Shown: positions 20,946 through 31,006 of the stretch, piece by piece | Position numbering within the stretch: position 1 is the first letter of the stretch | Layout of the letters: each line of letters starts with the position of its first letter | From: Ectobius pallidus | Lineage: Eukaryota; Arthropoda; Insecta; Blattodea; Ectobiidae | Reading direction: 5' to 3' | DNA length: 64,000 nucleotides | Assembly (NCBI GenBank): GCA_964059195.1 | Contig: CAXKWD010000004.1 | Span: 124,096,043-124,160,042 of the forward strand | Made by a program: the position numbers and the translations under genes | The notes under the pieces: model-generated | Databases searched by the model: none | What the model saw: only the letters and a program-made list of their open reading frames with translations | Told to the model about the DNA's origin: nothing

Positions 20946-23900
20946 AGGAGGTACCGCCACACCCTATAAAGTGATTTTTGCAATAGTGCGACATCCGCGA
21001 CACGCGGCGTGATATTGCAGTATGGCATCGCGTCGCGGTCTTGGCTCACAATACGTCGCGTTGTTGTAGGTGACGTGAACTAATCAAACATTTTAAACAT
21101 TATTGACTGGGTATTCTTGCAATACCTGCCTTCAATTCAATAATATTTCTAGCCCTATGCATTCTGATAAGAAGAGAAAGAAGAAATTGTGACAGGGAGC
21201 ATCAATTATTGTTTGGGAATTATCGTACCGTGATTCCGAAATGATGTTGATGGACACTGGAATACAGAATCAAATTAGGCCTATCAAAATTATATGTGAA
21301 TGACACCTTGTTGCATATCACTGGTTCTCATACAGCGTATATAATTTTCATTGCGAAAAGCATTATGTCCAGCAGAACCTCTATTGCTCTAACTTGGAAG
21401 TTGAGGTTAGTTTGAGCTTAGTTTTGTACCGTGGAACACATGACCTTCTTTTCAAAGAAATAAATTTCAGATTGAGAACAGTAATTTTATTTTCTCGTAC
21501 ACGTCTTGAAATGAATGGAAACCGTACAGAAATCGCATTAAATGTAGTATTGCTCCCCGTACAAATTGCTCTGGCTGTGGTCGCAATTGAAAAAAATACA
21601 TACTTCCGCTCACCTCAGCTGATGTCGTGTGATAAAGTTAACTCCAACCCAACTTACCTAGCGTCGCCATCATGACTTCTGCCGCAGAAATGCTGGCTTG
21701 CCAGTGGTCAATAAAAATGTCGAGTGTCGCGTCGCTTTTGTCGAGTCGAGGGTTTCGCTCCATTGTAAATTAAGCATTACTGTTTGTCTGTGACAACCGT
21801 CCGTGTTGTTAGAAGGACAACTGAATGAAGGCATAGGATTCCATGATTATCATTACCTGACGTTGTGCTGTTCAGCCCCCAATTTTGTAAACCAGGAGTG
21901 AACACCAACAGCACCAGACTGGTCCTGTAACAAGTTAAGTTCTTTCTTCATATTATACTTTTACCTGCTGATCTGCATGATTATTGATTATTTTAAAATT
22001 GTTACTGATAAAATATGAAATTATATTTCAGATAATTCATTTAGAATTTCGCGTTAGCTCTTTCGAGAGGGTTAGGCCTATGCACAACACAGCTATCAGG
22101 ACAATAGGTTAGGATGATCTTTCCCGGAATGGCTAACCGATTGCAGGATCTAGTCATTTTCTAAACGAAAGAGGACCTTGTCCAGTAGGGACGTACACGG
22201 GCTAATTGTAATAATAAAAATACGTGGACCTAAAACTTTTATATGAAACATTTCTTTCTTTTAAGGCTTGCCTCGCGGACAATACGGCTCATATCTCACA
22301 ATGCAGCAGTTATCACTAGATTGCAGTAGAAATCTCTAACACTAACAGAGTTTATGAACTTTGACTTCATAAATTGTGTTTTCGTCATAACTTCTAAAAA
22401 TATGAAATAATACAGAGAAATTTTGCATTAACATGCATTTCACACTCTCGAACAATACGACTTTAAAATCCCTTCTAACGTGTGCGTGTGTGTGTGTGTG
22501 TGTATATATATATACACACACACGCACGCATATATATATTGATTTATTAAAAATTTAAACAATTAGTGGCCATAAAATAAAATAAATCGGCATCCATAAA
22601 AAATAGAAGAAAAAATGATATCTCAGATAATGAATAAACGCAATATCCTTAATCAGTACTTCTATTTGCCCGGATTTTTCTTTGGGCGACTGTACAGTAA
22701 TTGTTGTATTAAGGCCCATTACTTTTAAACCTACTTGAAACTTTTTTCGTAGAAACTATATGAAGGACAAAAGCGTGATAGCCTTTTCCTCCACAAATTT
22801 ACTACAGAAACCTAACTCCAGCTTCTCAAGCAACCCAGGCTTATGAGAGGGGAAGCAGCGGAATGAGCATTCCTGTTAGATTGATACATCAGGTTCTTCA
22901 ACATCATTGGCAGTTGTGTTGATTTTTAAATCTTTAGAATAGTCTGAAGTTACGGTCTTGTGTCTATTTTTAATATTAGAAAGTTTCGTAATAATTAGGT
23001 CGATTGAAAAGACAATGATAGTCTGCGACACATAGCCTAAATGTAGCGGGGAGGATGAAGGGTTAGCTAAAAACCCGGAACGACGATAGATTTTCATGAA
23101 TCTATGTACATCGTGTGCTATTCTTTTTTATCATTAATATTATTATTATTATTATTCGTCATCATCACTATCATCAGAATTGTTATTATTGTTGAGGCAT
23201 GACATATAATTCATTGCTGTTCGGGTAATGAATGTAGAGTGGCAAAAATAGAATAGGCCTACTCTTGTTCATTAGAAAGTTAGACTTTAAGGTGCGGTTC
23301 ACAAGTTAAAAAGCACTTAGTTATTACTATGACTTTATTTCGCTGAAGTCGACTGTCTACAATGTATTTAACTTCTTGAGGTGTGTCTGGTGCAGCGCAT
23401 TTTGCATTGACGGTTGTGAGTTCGCAACTCTATAGAACAGGCGAGGAAAAAAGTTGCTCTGTGACGTCAGTGCAGTCGGCTCCTGATTCACACGGAAAAC
23501 TTCTGCGAGGAGTGAAATGTAGGCACCACTGAACACGGGGCAATACCATTAGTATTGCGGCAGGGGAGCGCTCTTACTTGATGTCACACACACAGTCTTG
23601 CCGTGCACTTCCTTCACATACGTCATTACGGGACCAAGCTGTCTTCCACTGCGATAGAATAACACTTTTGTATTTGTTTACGCTATTTTAAGTGTCAATG
23701 ACATTCGTTAAATAACAAGGATATTCCAACATATAAAAACATTGTGGGCTGACAAAAATCTTAAATAAATCAATAATTGCCTGCCAACCATCTGCGACCA
23801 TGACTGCCCTCATATGACACGGCGTGAAGTCTACAAGATTGCGGGACCTCCTCCCACGCACAACTGCAGAAAATTTGAACGATTTAATTATTATGTGTTG

Positions 23901-25578
23901 CCTTGAGTATGCAGACGATGACGAGGCAAGGATGCGCAATATTCCATCCTTTTTATAGACAGCTATACATCAGGAATAAATAATGTAGACCTATTATTAT
24001 GCGAACAGAATTTGAACATTGCTCTTGAAATGGTTACTCATCAATATAAACATTGGTGATTTTCAAGTGGCCAGTGCTCTAATAATAAATTCGCCCAGGG
24101 AGGTGTGATCTTGCTGTTATCTTTTAATGTCGTAGGAATAGTAAAGTCGTGAATTTATAATTTTACTTCTGTTGTACAAGTTATTCAATGGTTGGCTTTG
24201 AACATTGCTCGTGGAAGTATTAGTTAATAAAGTACCGGTATTCATATGACTATTTTCACCCAGGGATGCAGGGACCGCAATTTTTCTGTAATCCTGTCAT
24301 GTTGGAGAAATAATAAAGTTGTCTATAATATGTGTAAATGTGGATTATGGAAAATAAAGTAAATTCCCTATAAGCAACTATGGCACTTCCGTTTTTGTCC
24401 TTATTATGGGAACGATAGACGGCGATTCAACTAGGATAAGGTCCGGCACTGGTGAGGGGGAGAGTGAATGGAAGGAAGGTCTACTATTGCATTGCATTAA
24501 AGCCTACTATTGCATTGCATTGCACGATACCAAGAGCGCATGCGTGCTCAAACGTGTTCCAACCTGATCAGCTCTCTACCTTACTCTCCCTCCTCCCATT
24601 ACTTACCCAGATTGTATATTTAGGCTTTACTGTTAACATTATTATCCCTCATTGGATGAAAACAAAGTTTATTATTATTATTATTATTATTCAAAGACTT
24701 AGGCAATAGTCACATCCTAATTACTGAATTTGAAGTGTTTGAAAAATCCACTAATAAATGTCACGTTCGAGAATTATATAACTCATAGAAGTTAGTTTAT
24801 AGCTTCTAGAGAAAAAAAGTGTTTTATCACTGCAAATATGCAGGTGGTGTGGTTAACTGACTAGTCGTTACACATTCCTGGTGATAACTTAGTTTAAAAG
24901 CAGGTGGAATAGACAATTTTATTGCAAACCGCAGTATCACATTCAGTCTCAATAATTGTGGACGTGCCTAGACTTCATAATTGGTATGATCAAGGTAACT
25001 CGTACTGTGAAATCAGCTTATTATCAATATTAAATTCTGCAGTTCTACTGAGAATAATCGGAAATAAAGAAGCTCTATCGATTCCAACCATAGCCGTACA
25101 ACCTTAAACTGCCCAGTTAATTGATAGGCCTACTTGTTATGCAACTGTGGTCTTAACTTGCATAGCTCGAAGACCAATTAGCAGTGAAGAAATAACATTT
25201 ACAGGCCGTCAAAGAAACTTCCTGTATTGAGAAGACAAAAAGGATGTAATCACTGAAATGTAATGAATTTTCTCAACTAGGTGGATTATCGGCAAGCTAC
25301 CTGGAAGATAGATACTGTATGAGCTAAACAAATATGTATAATTTTTATATAATAATTATCAAGTAAAATCATCAATTGGATCTAAGTCTGAAATCAATAG
25401 AGAAAATTTCAGTAGAGTAGCTGGTTTCTATGAATGACACGCATAGCACAAGGATAAAAATCTCATATTTTATATACAACATTACTCTACAAACCTTACA
25501 ATTATTTCTGCTTTTAAACAGCTTTTGAAGTGACGAATTTATTCGTCAGTAACATTGAATAGAAGCTATATATACAAC
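20946..25578. other. Unassigned region with simple repeats
   Basis: No gene supported. GC-richer CGCGAC/GTCGCG clusters occur at 20985-21060 and 21715-21755. A TG/TA/CA palindrome sits at about 22479-22531. There is an (ATT)n run at 24660-24692 and a duplicated CTACTATTGCATTGCATT phrase at about 24480-24523. Confidence 0.4.
22479..22531. repeat. Palindromic TG-TA-CA microsatellite
   Basis: A run of TGCGTGTG..., then TATATATATA, then CACACACACGCACGCA forms a near-perfect inverted repeat about 50 bp long. Such alternating purine-pyrimidine palindromes can extrude as cruciforms or adopt Z-DNA. Confidence 0.75.
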
Positions 25579-25592
25579 TTATAAAATCGAGA
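25579..25592. repeat. Left flanking 14 bp direct repeat of the tRNA-composite
   Basis: TTATAAAATCGAGA here matches 26476-26489 exactly, bracketing the composite element like a target duplication. Its last four bases (GAGA) also occur at the internal unit junction, so the true duplication may be 10-14 bp. Confidence 0.6.
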
Positions 25593-25612
25593 ATATTATA
25601 GGAGAAAAATTC

Positions 25613-25685
25613 CTCCGACACTGGGACTCGAACCCAGGACCTTTGGCTATTTGCGCCAATGCTCTACCAACTGAGCTAAGCCGGA
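25613..25685 (-). tRNA. tRNA-like sequence 1 (pseudo-tRNA, loop anticodon AAA)
   Basis: Folds as a cloverleaf with a 7 bp acceptor stem with mismatches, a D-arm TAGCTCAGTTGGTAGAGC, a stem TTGGC/GCCAA with a 7 nt loop GCAAATA, and a T-arm with GGTTCGAGTCC. Position 33 is C instead of the near-universal U, and the sequence sits in a repeated unit. I read it as a tRNA-derived SINE head rather than a working gene. Confidence 0.55.
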
Positions 25686-25926
25686 GTTCAATTCACACCG
25701 CCGGATGGAACCTCTCTCCTATGACTGATTGCCCTAATGGTCTACCTCACAGAGAGACAAGTTATGTCATATGCAGTACTGTGAGGCACACTAATTAGTG
25801 ATTTTTATGACCGGGCTCCCACTGTTATTGTACAGTTGACATTCAAGATAGATATATAAGCTTTCATGAACCACAGATTATTGTCTCTGTTGGACATTAC
25901 ATGAGAATATTATAGGAGAAAAATTC

Positions 25927-25999
25927 CTCCGACACTGGGACTCGAACCCAGGACCTTTAGCTATTCGCGCTAATGCTCTACCAACTGAGCTAAGCCGGA
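25927..25999 (-). tRNA. tRNA-like sequence 2 (pseudo-tRNA, loop anticodon GAA)
   Basis: Second copy, 314 bp from the first. The anticodon stem is TAGC/GCTA-type with loop GCGAATA. The central GAA would be Phe, and the D-arm and T-arm resemble tRNA-Phe, but position 33 is C. Confidence 0.55.
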
Positions 26000-26328
26000 G
26001 TTAAATTCACAGCGCCGGATGGAACCTCTCTCCTATGACTGATTGCCCTAATGGTCTACCTCACAGACAGACAAGTTATGTCATATGCAGTACTGTGAGG
26101 CACACTAATTAGTGATTTTTATGACCGGGCTCCCACTGTTATTGTACAGTTGACATTCAAGATAGATATATAAGCTTTCATGAACCACAGATTATTGTCT
26201 CTGCTGGACATTACATTAATTAGTGTGCCTCACAGTACTGCATATGACATAACTTGTCTGTCTGTGAGGTAGACCATTAGGGCAATCAGTCATAGGAGAG
26301 AGGTTCCATCCGGCGCTGTGAATTGAAC

Positions 26329-26400
26329 TCCGGCTTAGCTCAGTTGGTAGAGCATTGGCGCGAATAGCCAAAAGTCCTGGGTTCGAGTCCCAGTGTGGAG
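26329..26400 (+). tRNA. tRNA-like sequence 3 (pseudo-tRNA, loop anticodon GAA)
   Basis: Inverted third copy with stem TTGGC/GCCAA and loop GCGAATA. The 3' acceptor strand has lost one base (GTGTGGAG instead of GTGTCGGAG), which damages the acceptor stem. Confidence 0.55.
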
Positions 26401-26475
26401 GAATTTTTCTCCTATAATATTCTCATGTAATGTCCAACAGAGACAATAATCTGTGGTTCATGAAAGCTTATATAT

Positions 26476-26489
26476 TTATAAAATCGAGA
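26476..26489. repeat. Right flanking 14 bp direct repeat
   Basis: TTATAAAATCGAGA, identical to 25579-25592. Confidence 0.6.
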
Positions 26490-27184
26490 TTGACCATCCC
26501 TTCTTCTTCTTCTTCTTCTTCTTTCTCTTTGTTTAACATCTTCTACTATACGGACGTTTTTGCGGCCCATGTCGCTCGGGCATTACAGGACCGCGACCTG
26601 TGGGCAGAAGGATTACTTTTGGATCACAAATATACTTTTTTGTTTAGCCAAGGTCATGGAGGGACTCCCTGAATGGGTTATCACTCTATCAGCCTAATAC
26701 CGGGCCAACTCTGAGACAACACGAAAGCATAGGACGAGACACACCATTCTCACATAGGCCAAATTAAACCTAAAGGCGTATATGGGATGAAGAAGATAAT
26801 GATGGGCAGTTGATGTCCGGGGACAACAAGGGCCTAAAGCTACTCGACACAGGTGAGGAAATCCCCCTGAAATAACTCCAGGCAGGAAACTTCTCCCGAT
26901 CGGGAATCGAATCCTGGCCTGCTGTGTGAGGAGAGCGAACGCATCCCCTGGCAGTAAAATAACCAATCCTTGCCATTATTAACTAACTACCCGTTTCGGG
27001 AAGAACAATCACATTTTGGGAAATTTTAAAATTTATATTTTTTTCTCGAACGTGTATACACGCAGGATATGTTTATGCTATTTGTGTTGAATTAAATTAT
27101 GACCGGTTTATAAGGGGCTAGCAAGTAGGCAATAAAAATATCACAATCAATATATTTTTTTAGTAGCACAGAAAAATATGCTTA
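26490..27184. other. Repeat fragments between the tRNA composite and the LTR element
   Basis: A (TTC)n run lies at 26500-26525. The stretch 26578-26660 resembles the reverse strand at about 52850-52935 (shared GGATCA-AAATATACTTTTTT). A reversed SINE fragment (family 3) is at about 26875-26960. Confidence 0.5.
26875..26960 (-). mobile_element. tRNA-derived SINE fragment, family 3
   Basis: The reverse strand reads GGGATGCGTTCGCT-CTC, then a B-box-like GGATTCGATTCCC, then CGGGAGAAG. The same arrangement appears at 57500-57565, showing it is a dispersed family. Confidence 0.6.
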
Positions 27185-27188
27185 TGGT
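27185..27188. repeat. Left 4 bp target duplication (TGGT)
   Basis: TGGT precedes the 5' LTR and follows the 3' LTR at 31003-31006. Four bases is usual for Ty3/gypsy integration. Confidence 0.75.
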
Positions 27189-28369
27189 TGATGGAATTAA
27201 AGCTACCACTTTAATTAAGCGGCAACACATAAATAAATAATATGGGAGAATCAAAGCAAGTACTACGGGCTAAAGGGGAATAAGAGAAAGTAGAGTAAAA
27301 TAATACTAGCACTCCCAACCAGACTGTTTACTGGGAATCTTTCAATAGCTAGCATACAATTTCTATAGGAACACTATGGGATATTGGCGTCAAGTATTCA
27401 TAACTTGTGCACAAGTCTTTTCATAAGTTTTTACTGCCATTATACTGCAATGGGAGAGAAAGAAAGTATTAAGGAATGAATGGAGAATTCTTAGAATATG
27501 GATTTGGGGAAAGACACTCGAGCTGTACCAGGAAACTGCCTACAGGCACAAGCTATGTAAGTAGTTCAAGAAGCACTAATATGCGGGGGAAGAAATAGCC
27601 AATGACCATTAGTTTTAGAACTGAAAAACATGATTTTAGCTCTAAGGAAGGATATGATTAGCTATAAGGAATATTATGAATCTTGGAAGGGATGCTAGTC
27701 AGATGGTGGCGGAACGAATGCATTTACAGATACCTTGCAACTGGACTGAGGGTCCGACTGGACGCAATCGCGTACTGCCTCCTCGTTGCAACTTTATATT
27801 GTCTTATTGGCAGTAAATCGCCAATTCGACTGTTTTGATTCTAAACTCTGTGCAGGTGAGGGTTATATTAAAACCTTACACCACTTTAAGACAACTGTTG
27901 CTTATACAAGTCATATTTACGACTTGTACAGTAAATTCAGTGTGTGAAACGCAGTAAGTACATTACGACCTTCAAGGGCATAAATAGGCCAGTGATATCA
28001 CAAATCGGTGTAGAACAGAAAATATATTCGTGAAGCTCCCAATATTGCCAGACTGACTTTTTTCCGCTCCGCAATATAAACTATTGTTATTGAACACTTG
28101 TGAATTAATTTGTTTCTGGTAAAATAAACATTCTTAAACCCACTATATACCTCACTGCTTTGAATACATGAAATGTAATTTAGAACCTAACCACACCCAA
28201 TAAATATGCCCCGAGAAATGTAAAGAGGTAAATCTCGTTGTTCGCGACTGAAGCTGCCGTGGTACACAAACATATAAATTCAGTGGGACCCAATAAAACA
28301 CTTTTATTCCCCAAAATTCAAATTATATGAGCGAACTGCTACATAGAAATGGCACCCAGATCCGCTACA
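27189..28369 (+). repeat. 5' LTR (1181 bp)
   Basis: Begins TGATGGAATTAAAGC and ends GATCCGCTACA. Its 3' end contains CTACATAGAAATGGC-CCCAGA, which recurs as the junction to the primer-binding site, an imperfect short duplication. A-rich AATAAA-type signals lie near 28198-28204 and 28288-28296. Confidence 0.92.
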
Positions 28370-28375
28370 TAGAAA

Positions 28376-28393
28376 TGGCGCCCAGAACGTGAG
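28376..28393 (+). other. Primer-binding site
   Basis: TGGCGCCCAGAACGTGAG starts six bases after the 5' LTR. It resembles the TGGCGCCCA-type sites complementary to tRNA 3' ends used by many insect gypsy-like elements. The exact tRNA was not identified. Confidence 0.65.
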
Positions 28394-28585
28394 GCTTCGA
28401 AGGAATAGTGGCTAAATAGAAAAGAACAATTAAAAATCAAAAATCAAAACCTACCCGAGGGAAAAGACATTACAAGAATAAAAACAATTAAGAGGGAAAA
28501 CAGAACAGTAATCCAGGATAATAGGAGCGGGGCAGCGATCAAAAAAAAAAGTCGATAGGACGAGGGATAAGTAAATAGGAGCAGG

Positions 28586-28636
28586 GCATCGCATCACATC
28601 TCATCACATCACATCTCATCACGTCACATCACACTA
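28586..28636. repeat. CATCACATCT-type simple repeat
   Basis: Imperfect tandem copies of ATCACATC(T/A)C sit between the leader and the integrase remnant. They may mark the internal deletion junction. Confidence 0.6.
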
Positions 28637-28653
28637 TACATCCTGTCGTAGGC

Positions 28654-29055
28654 GTGGAACCAATACGATTGCTCCGAGGTGATGAACCTAAAGAGTTAGT
28701 AAAAGGCTTATTACCAGCCATCCCCCAATCAGGTGTAAACAAAAAGTTGGAGGAATATTGTAAAACCGCTATTGCGAACATTCGCAAGAATGCTGTGAAA
28801 AGAATGGAACGAGTCAAAAGGTATAAGCATATCTGGAAGCCTAAAATAGGAGACAAGGTGCTTATCAGGAGAAAAAATTTGTCTAGTACCAAGGATAAAC
28901 GAATGGCAAAACTCGAATTGGTTTATCGTGGTCCATTTTACATTACACAAATTTTCAATGAAGTTTGCTTGGAAGTAGCTAATCCATTGAACAATAAGGT
29001 AGTGGGTAGGTACAACTTATCGTTCGCTAGGCCTTACTACGAACAAACTGAATAA
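28654..29055 (+). CDS. Integrase C-terminal remnant of the LTR element
   Basis: A frame of 134 codons starting with a GTG codon in the track; the frame is open slightly upstream of it. It includes KPKIGDKVLIRRKNLSS and LVYRGPFYITQIFNEVCLEV, matching the SH3-like C-terminal domain of gypsy-type integrases, which binds DNA. The HHCC zinc finger and DDE catalytic core are absent, so it has no activity alone. There are no internal stops, in keeping with a young element. It is in the same orientation as the LTRs. Confidence 0.8.
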   Translation: MEPIRLLRGDEPKELVKGLLPAIPQSGVNKKLEEYCKTAIANIRKNAVKRMERVKRYKHIWKPKIGDKVLIRRKNLSSTKDKRMAKLELVYRGPFYITQIFNEVCLEVANPLNNKVVGRYNLSFARPYYEQTE

Positions 29056-29821
29056 TTAGCGACAACAGTATGGTTGATCAGAACTGCATTACTTAGCGTA
29101 AAAATGTGTATTAAGTGCAGTAAACAAACATGTAGTATAGTATGGGTGTGACCGAATGAGATACCGGTAACAGAAATATTATAATCTGTGTATAAAAAAA
29201 AAAAAAAAAAATGTATAGTGAGTGTTTAGTATTACGATGGACTGCATCAATAAAATCCGATGCTTAAATATATCAAGTTATTTTAGTATAATCATGGGAC
29301 TGCACAAAGAAATCCAGTGCTTTATATATTAGAAGTTTAGTGAAAATTCATAGGTGTGTTAGTTAGTATTTAGGGGACCCTTGTCAATAAATCCGACAGT
29401 TATTATATCACAATAAGGACTATGCTAATAAATCCGGCATTTTATATATTTTTAGTGAAGCTAAATTCGCTAGGAATAAAATTGTAAACAGAAAATTTTA
29501 GTGTAATCTCATTAATATTTGTGTTAGGTAACAGCTGAATATAATAGGATTAGAGTATACTCAAGATTCCGGGGGTGAAGTATGCATTGCATGGTATGTA
29601 TTGTAACTGTTGATTTAAGTTTAGATAAGAGGTTCATTCATTCAGTTATGAAAGGGAGAAGCTAAGTGGGTCAGAGGCTCTGGCAGGCTAAAGGGTCAGG
29701 TAGTTTGCACAGGTGATTACAAGGTTGCCAAACGGCTACCAGGAGCTAAAATATTTTCTGAAATAAAGTAACAAAATTTTACAAACTTTGCACTTGTATT
29801 GCAGAATATACTGGGGCATTA
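29056..29821 (+). other. 3' interior of the LTR element
   Basis: AT-rich, non-coding, with an A-run at 29193-29209. A phrase of the type 'AAATCC-G-G(C/A)(T/A)TTATATAT' recurs several times between 29230 and 29460. I could not pick out a strong polypurine tract directly before the 3' LTR. Confidence 0.5.
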
Positions 29822-31002
29822 TGATGGAATTAAAGCTACCACTTTAATTAAGCGGCAACACATAAATAAATAATATGGGAGAATCAAAGCAAGTACTACG
29901 GGCTAAAGGGGAATAAGAGAAAGTAGAGTAAAATAATACTAGCACTCCCAACCAGACTGTTTACTGGGAATCTTTCAATAGCTAGCATACAATTTCTATA
30001 GGAACACTATGGGATATTGGCGTCAAGTATTCATAACTTGTGCACAAGTCTTTTCATAAGTTTTTACTGCCATTATACTGCAATGGGAGAGAAAGAAAGT
30101 ATTAAGGAATGAATGGAGAATTCTTAGAATATGGATTTGGGGAAAGACACTCGAGCTGTACCAGGAAACTGCCTACAGGCACAAGCTATGTAAGTAGTTC
30201 AAGAAGCACTAATATGCGGGGGAAGAAATAGCCAATGACCATTAGTTTTAGAACTGAAAAACATGATTTTAGCTCTAAGGAAGGATATGATTAGCTATAA
30301 GGAATATTATGAATCTTGGAAGGGATGCTAGTCAGATGGTGGCGGAACGAATGCATTTACAGATACCTTGCAACTGGACTGAGGGTCCGACTGGACGCAA
30401 TCGCGTACTGCCTCCTCGTTGCAACTTTATATTGTCTTATTGGCAGTAAATCGCCAATTCGACTGTTTTGATTCTAAACTCTGTGCAGGTGAGGGTTATA
30501 TTAAAACCTTACACCACTTTAAGACAACTGTTGCTTATACAAGTCATATTTACGACTTGTACAGTAAATTCAGTGTGTGAAACGCAGTAAGTACATTACG
30601 ACCTTCAAGGGCATAAATAGGCCAGTGATATCACAAATCGGTGTAGAACAGAAAATATATTCGTGAAGCTCCCAATATTGCCAGACTGACTTTTTTCCGC
30701 TCCGCAATATAAACTATTGTTATTGAACACTTGTGAATTAATTTGTTTCTGGTAAAATAAACATTCTTAAACCCACTATATACCTCACTGCTTTGAATAC
30801 ATGAAATGTAATTTAGAACCTAACCACACCCAATAAATATGCCCCGAGAAATGTAAAGAGGTAAATCTCGTTGTTCGCGACTGAAGCTGCCGTGGTACAC
30901 AAACATATAAATTCAGTGGGACCCAATAAAACACTTTTATTCCCCAAAATTCAAATTATATGAGCGAACTGCTACATAGAAATGGCACCCAGATCCGCTA
31001 CA
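29822..31002 (+). repeat. 3' LTR (1181 bp)
   Basis: Same length and, as far as I can read, same sequence as the 5' LTR. TGGT follows at 31003-31006. Confidence 0.92.
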
Positions 31003-31006
31003 TGGT

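Larger units (their letters stand above)
25593..26475. mobile_element. Composite of three tRNA-derived units, two direct and one inverted
   Basis: Unit 1 (25593-25906) and unit 2 (from 25907) are direct repeats with a 314 bp period. A third, reversed copy runs from about 26217 to 26475, so units 2 and 3 face each other with no spacer. Each unit includes a tRNA-like sequence plus shared non-tRNA sequence (ACTGATTGCCCTAATGG, TATGCAGTACTGTGAGGCAC, CACAGATTATTGTCTCTG). The whole block is bracketed by a 14 bp direct repeat, as if inserted as one unit by target-primed reverse transcription. A tail fragment of the same family lies at about 51883-51925. Confidence 0.75.
27189..31002 (+). mobile_element. 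Internally deleted gypsy-like LTR retrotransposon with identical LTRs
   Basis: A 3814 bp element: two 1181 bp LTRs starting TGATGG and ending CTACA, a 1452 bp interior, and 4 bp TGGT duplications outside. The interior has a primer-binding site but keeps only the C-terminal end of an integrase frame; gag, protease, reverse transcriptase and RNase H are missing. I found no difference between the two LTRs on reading, which implies a very recent insertion. With no polymerase of its own, it must have been copied by enzymes from a complete relative. Confidence 0.9.

Noticed and set aside
25613..26400. Three functional tRNA-Phe genes
   Set aside because: C at position 33, weak acceptor stems, one copy with a deletion, and repetition inside a composite element point to SINE heads.
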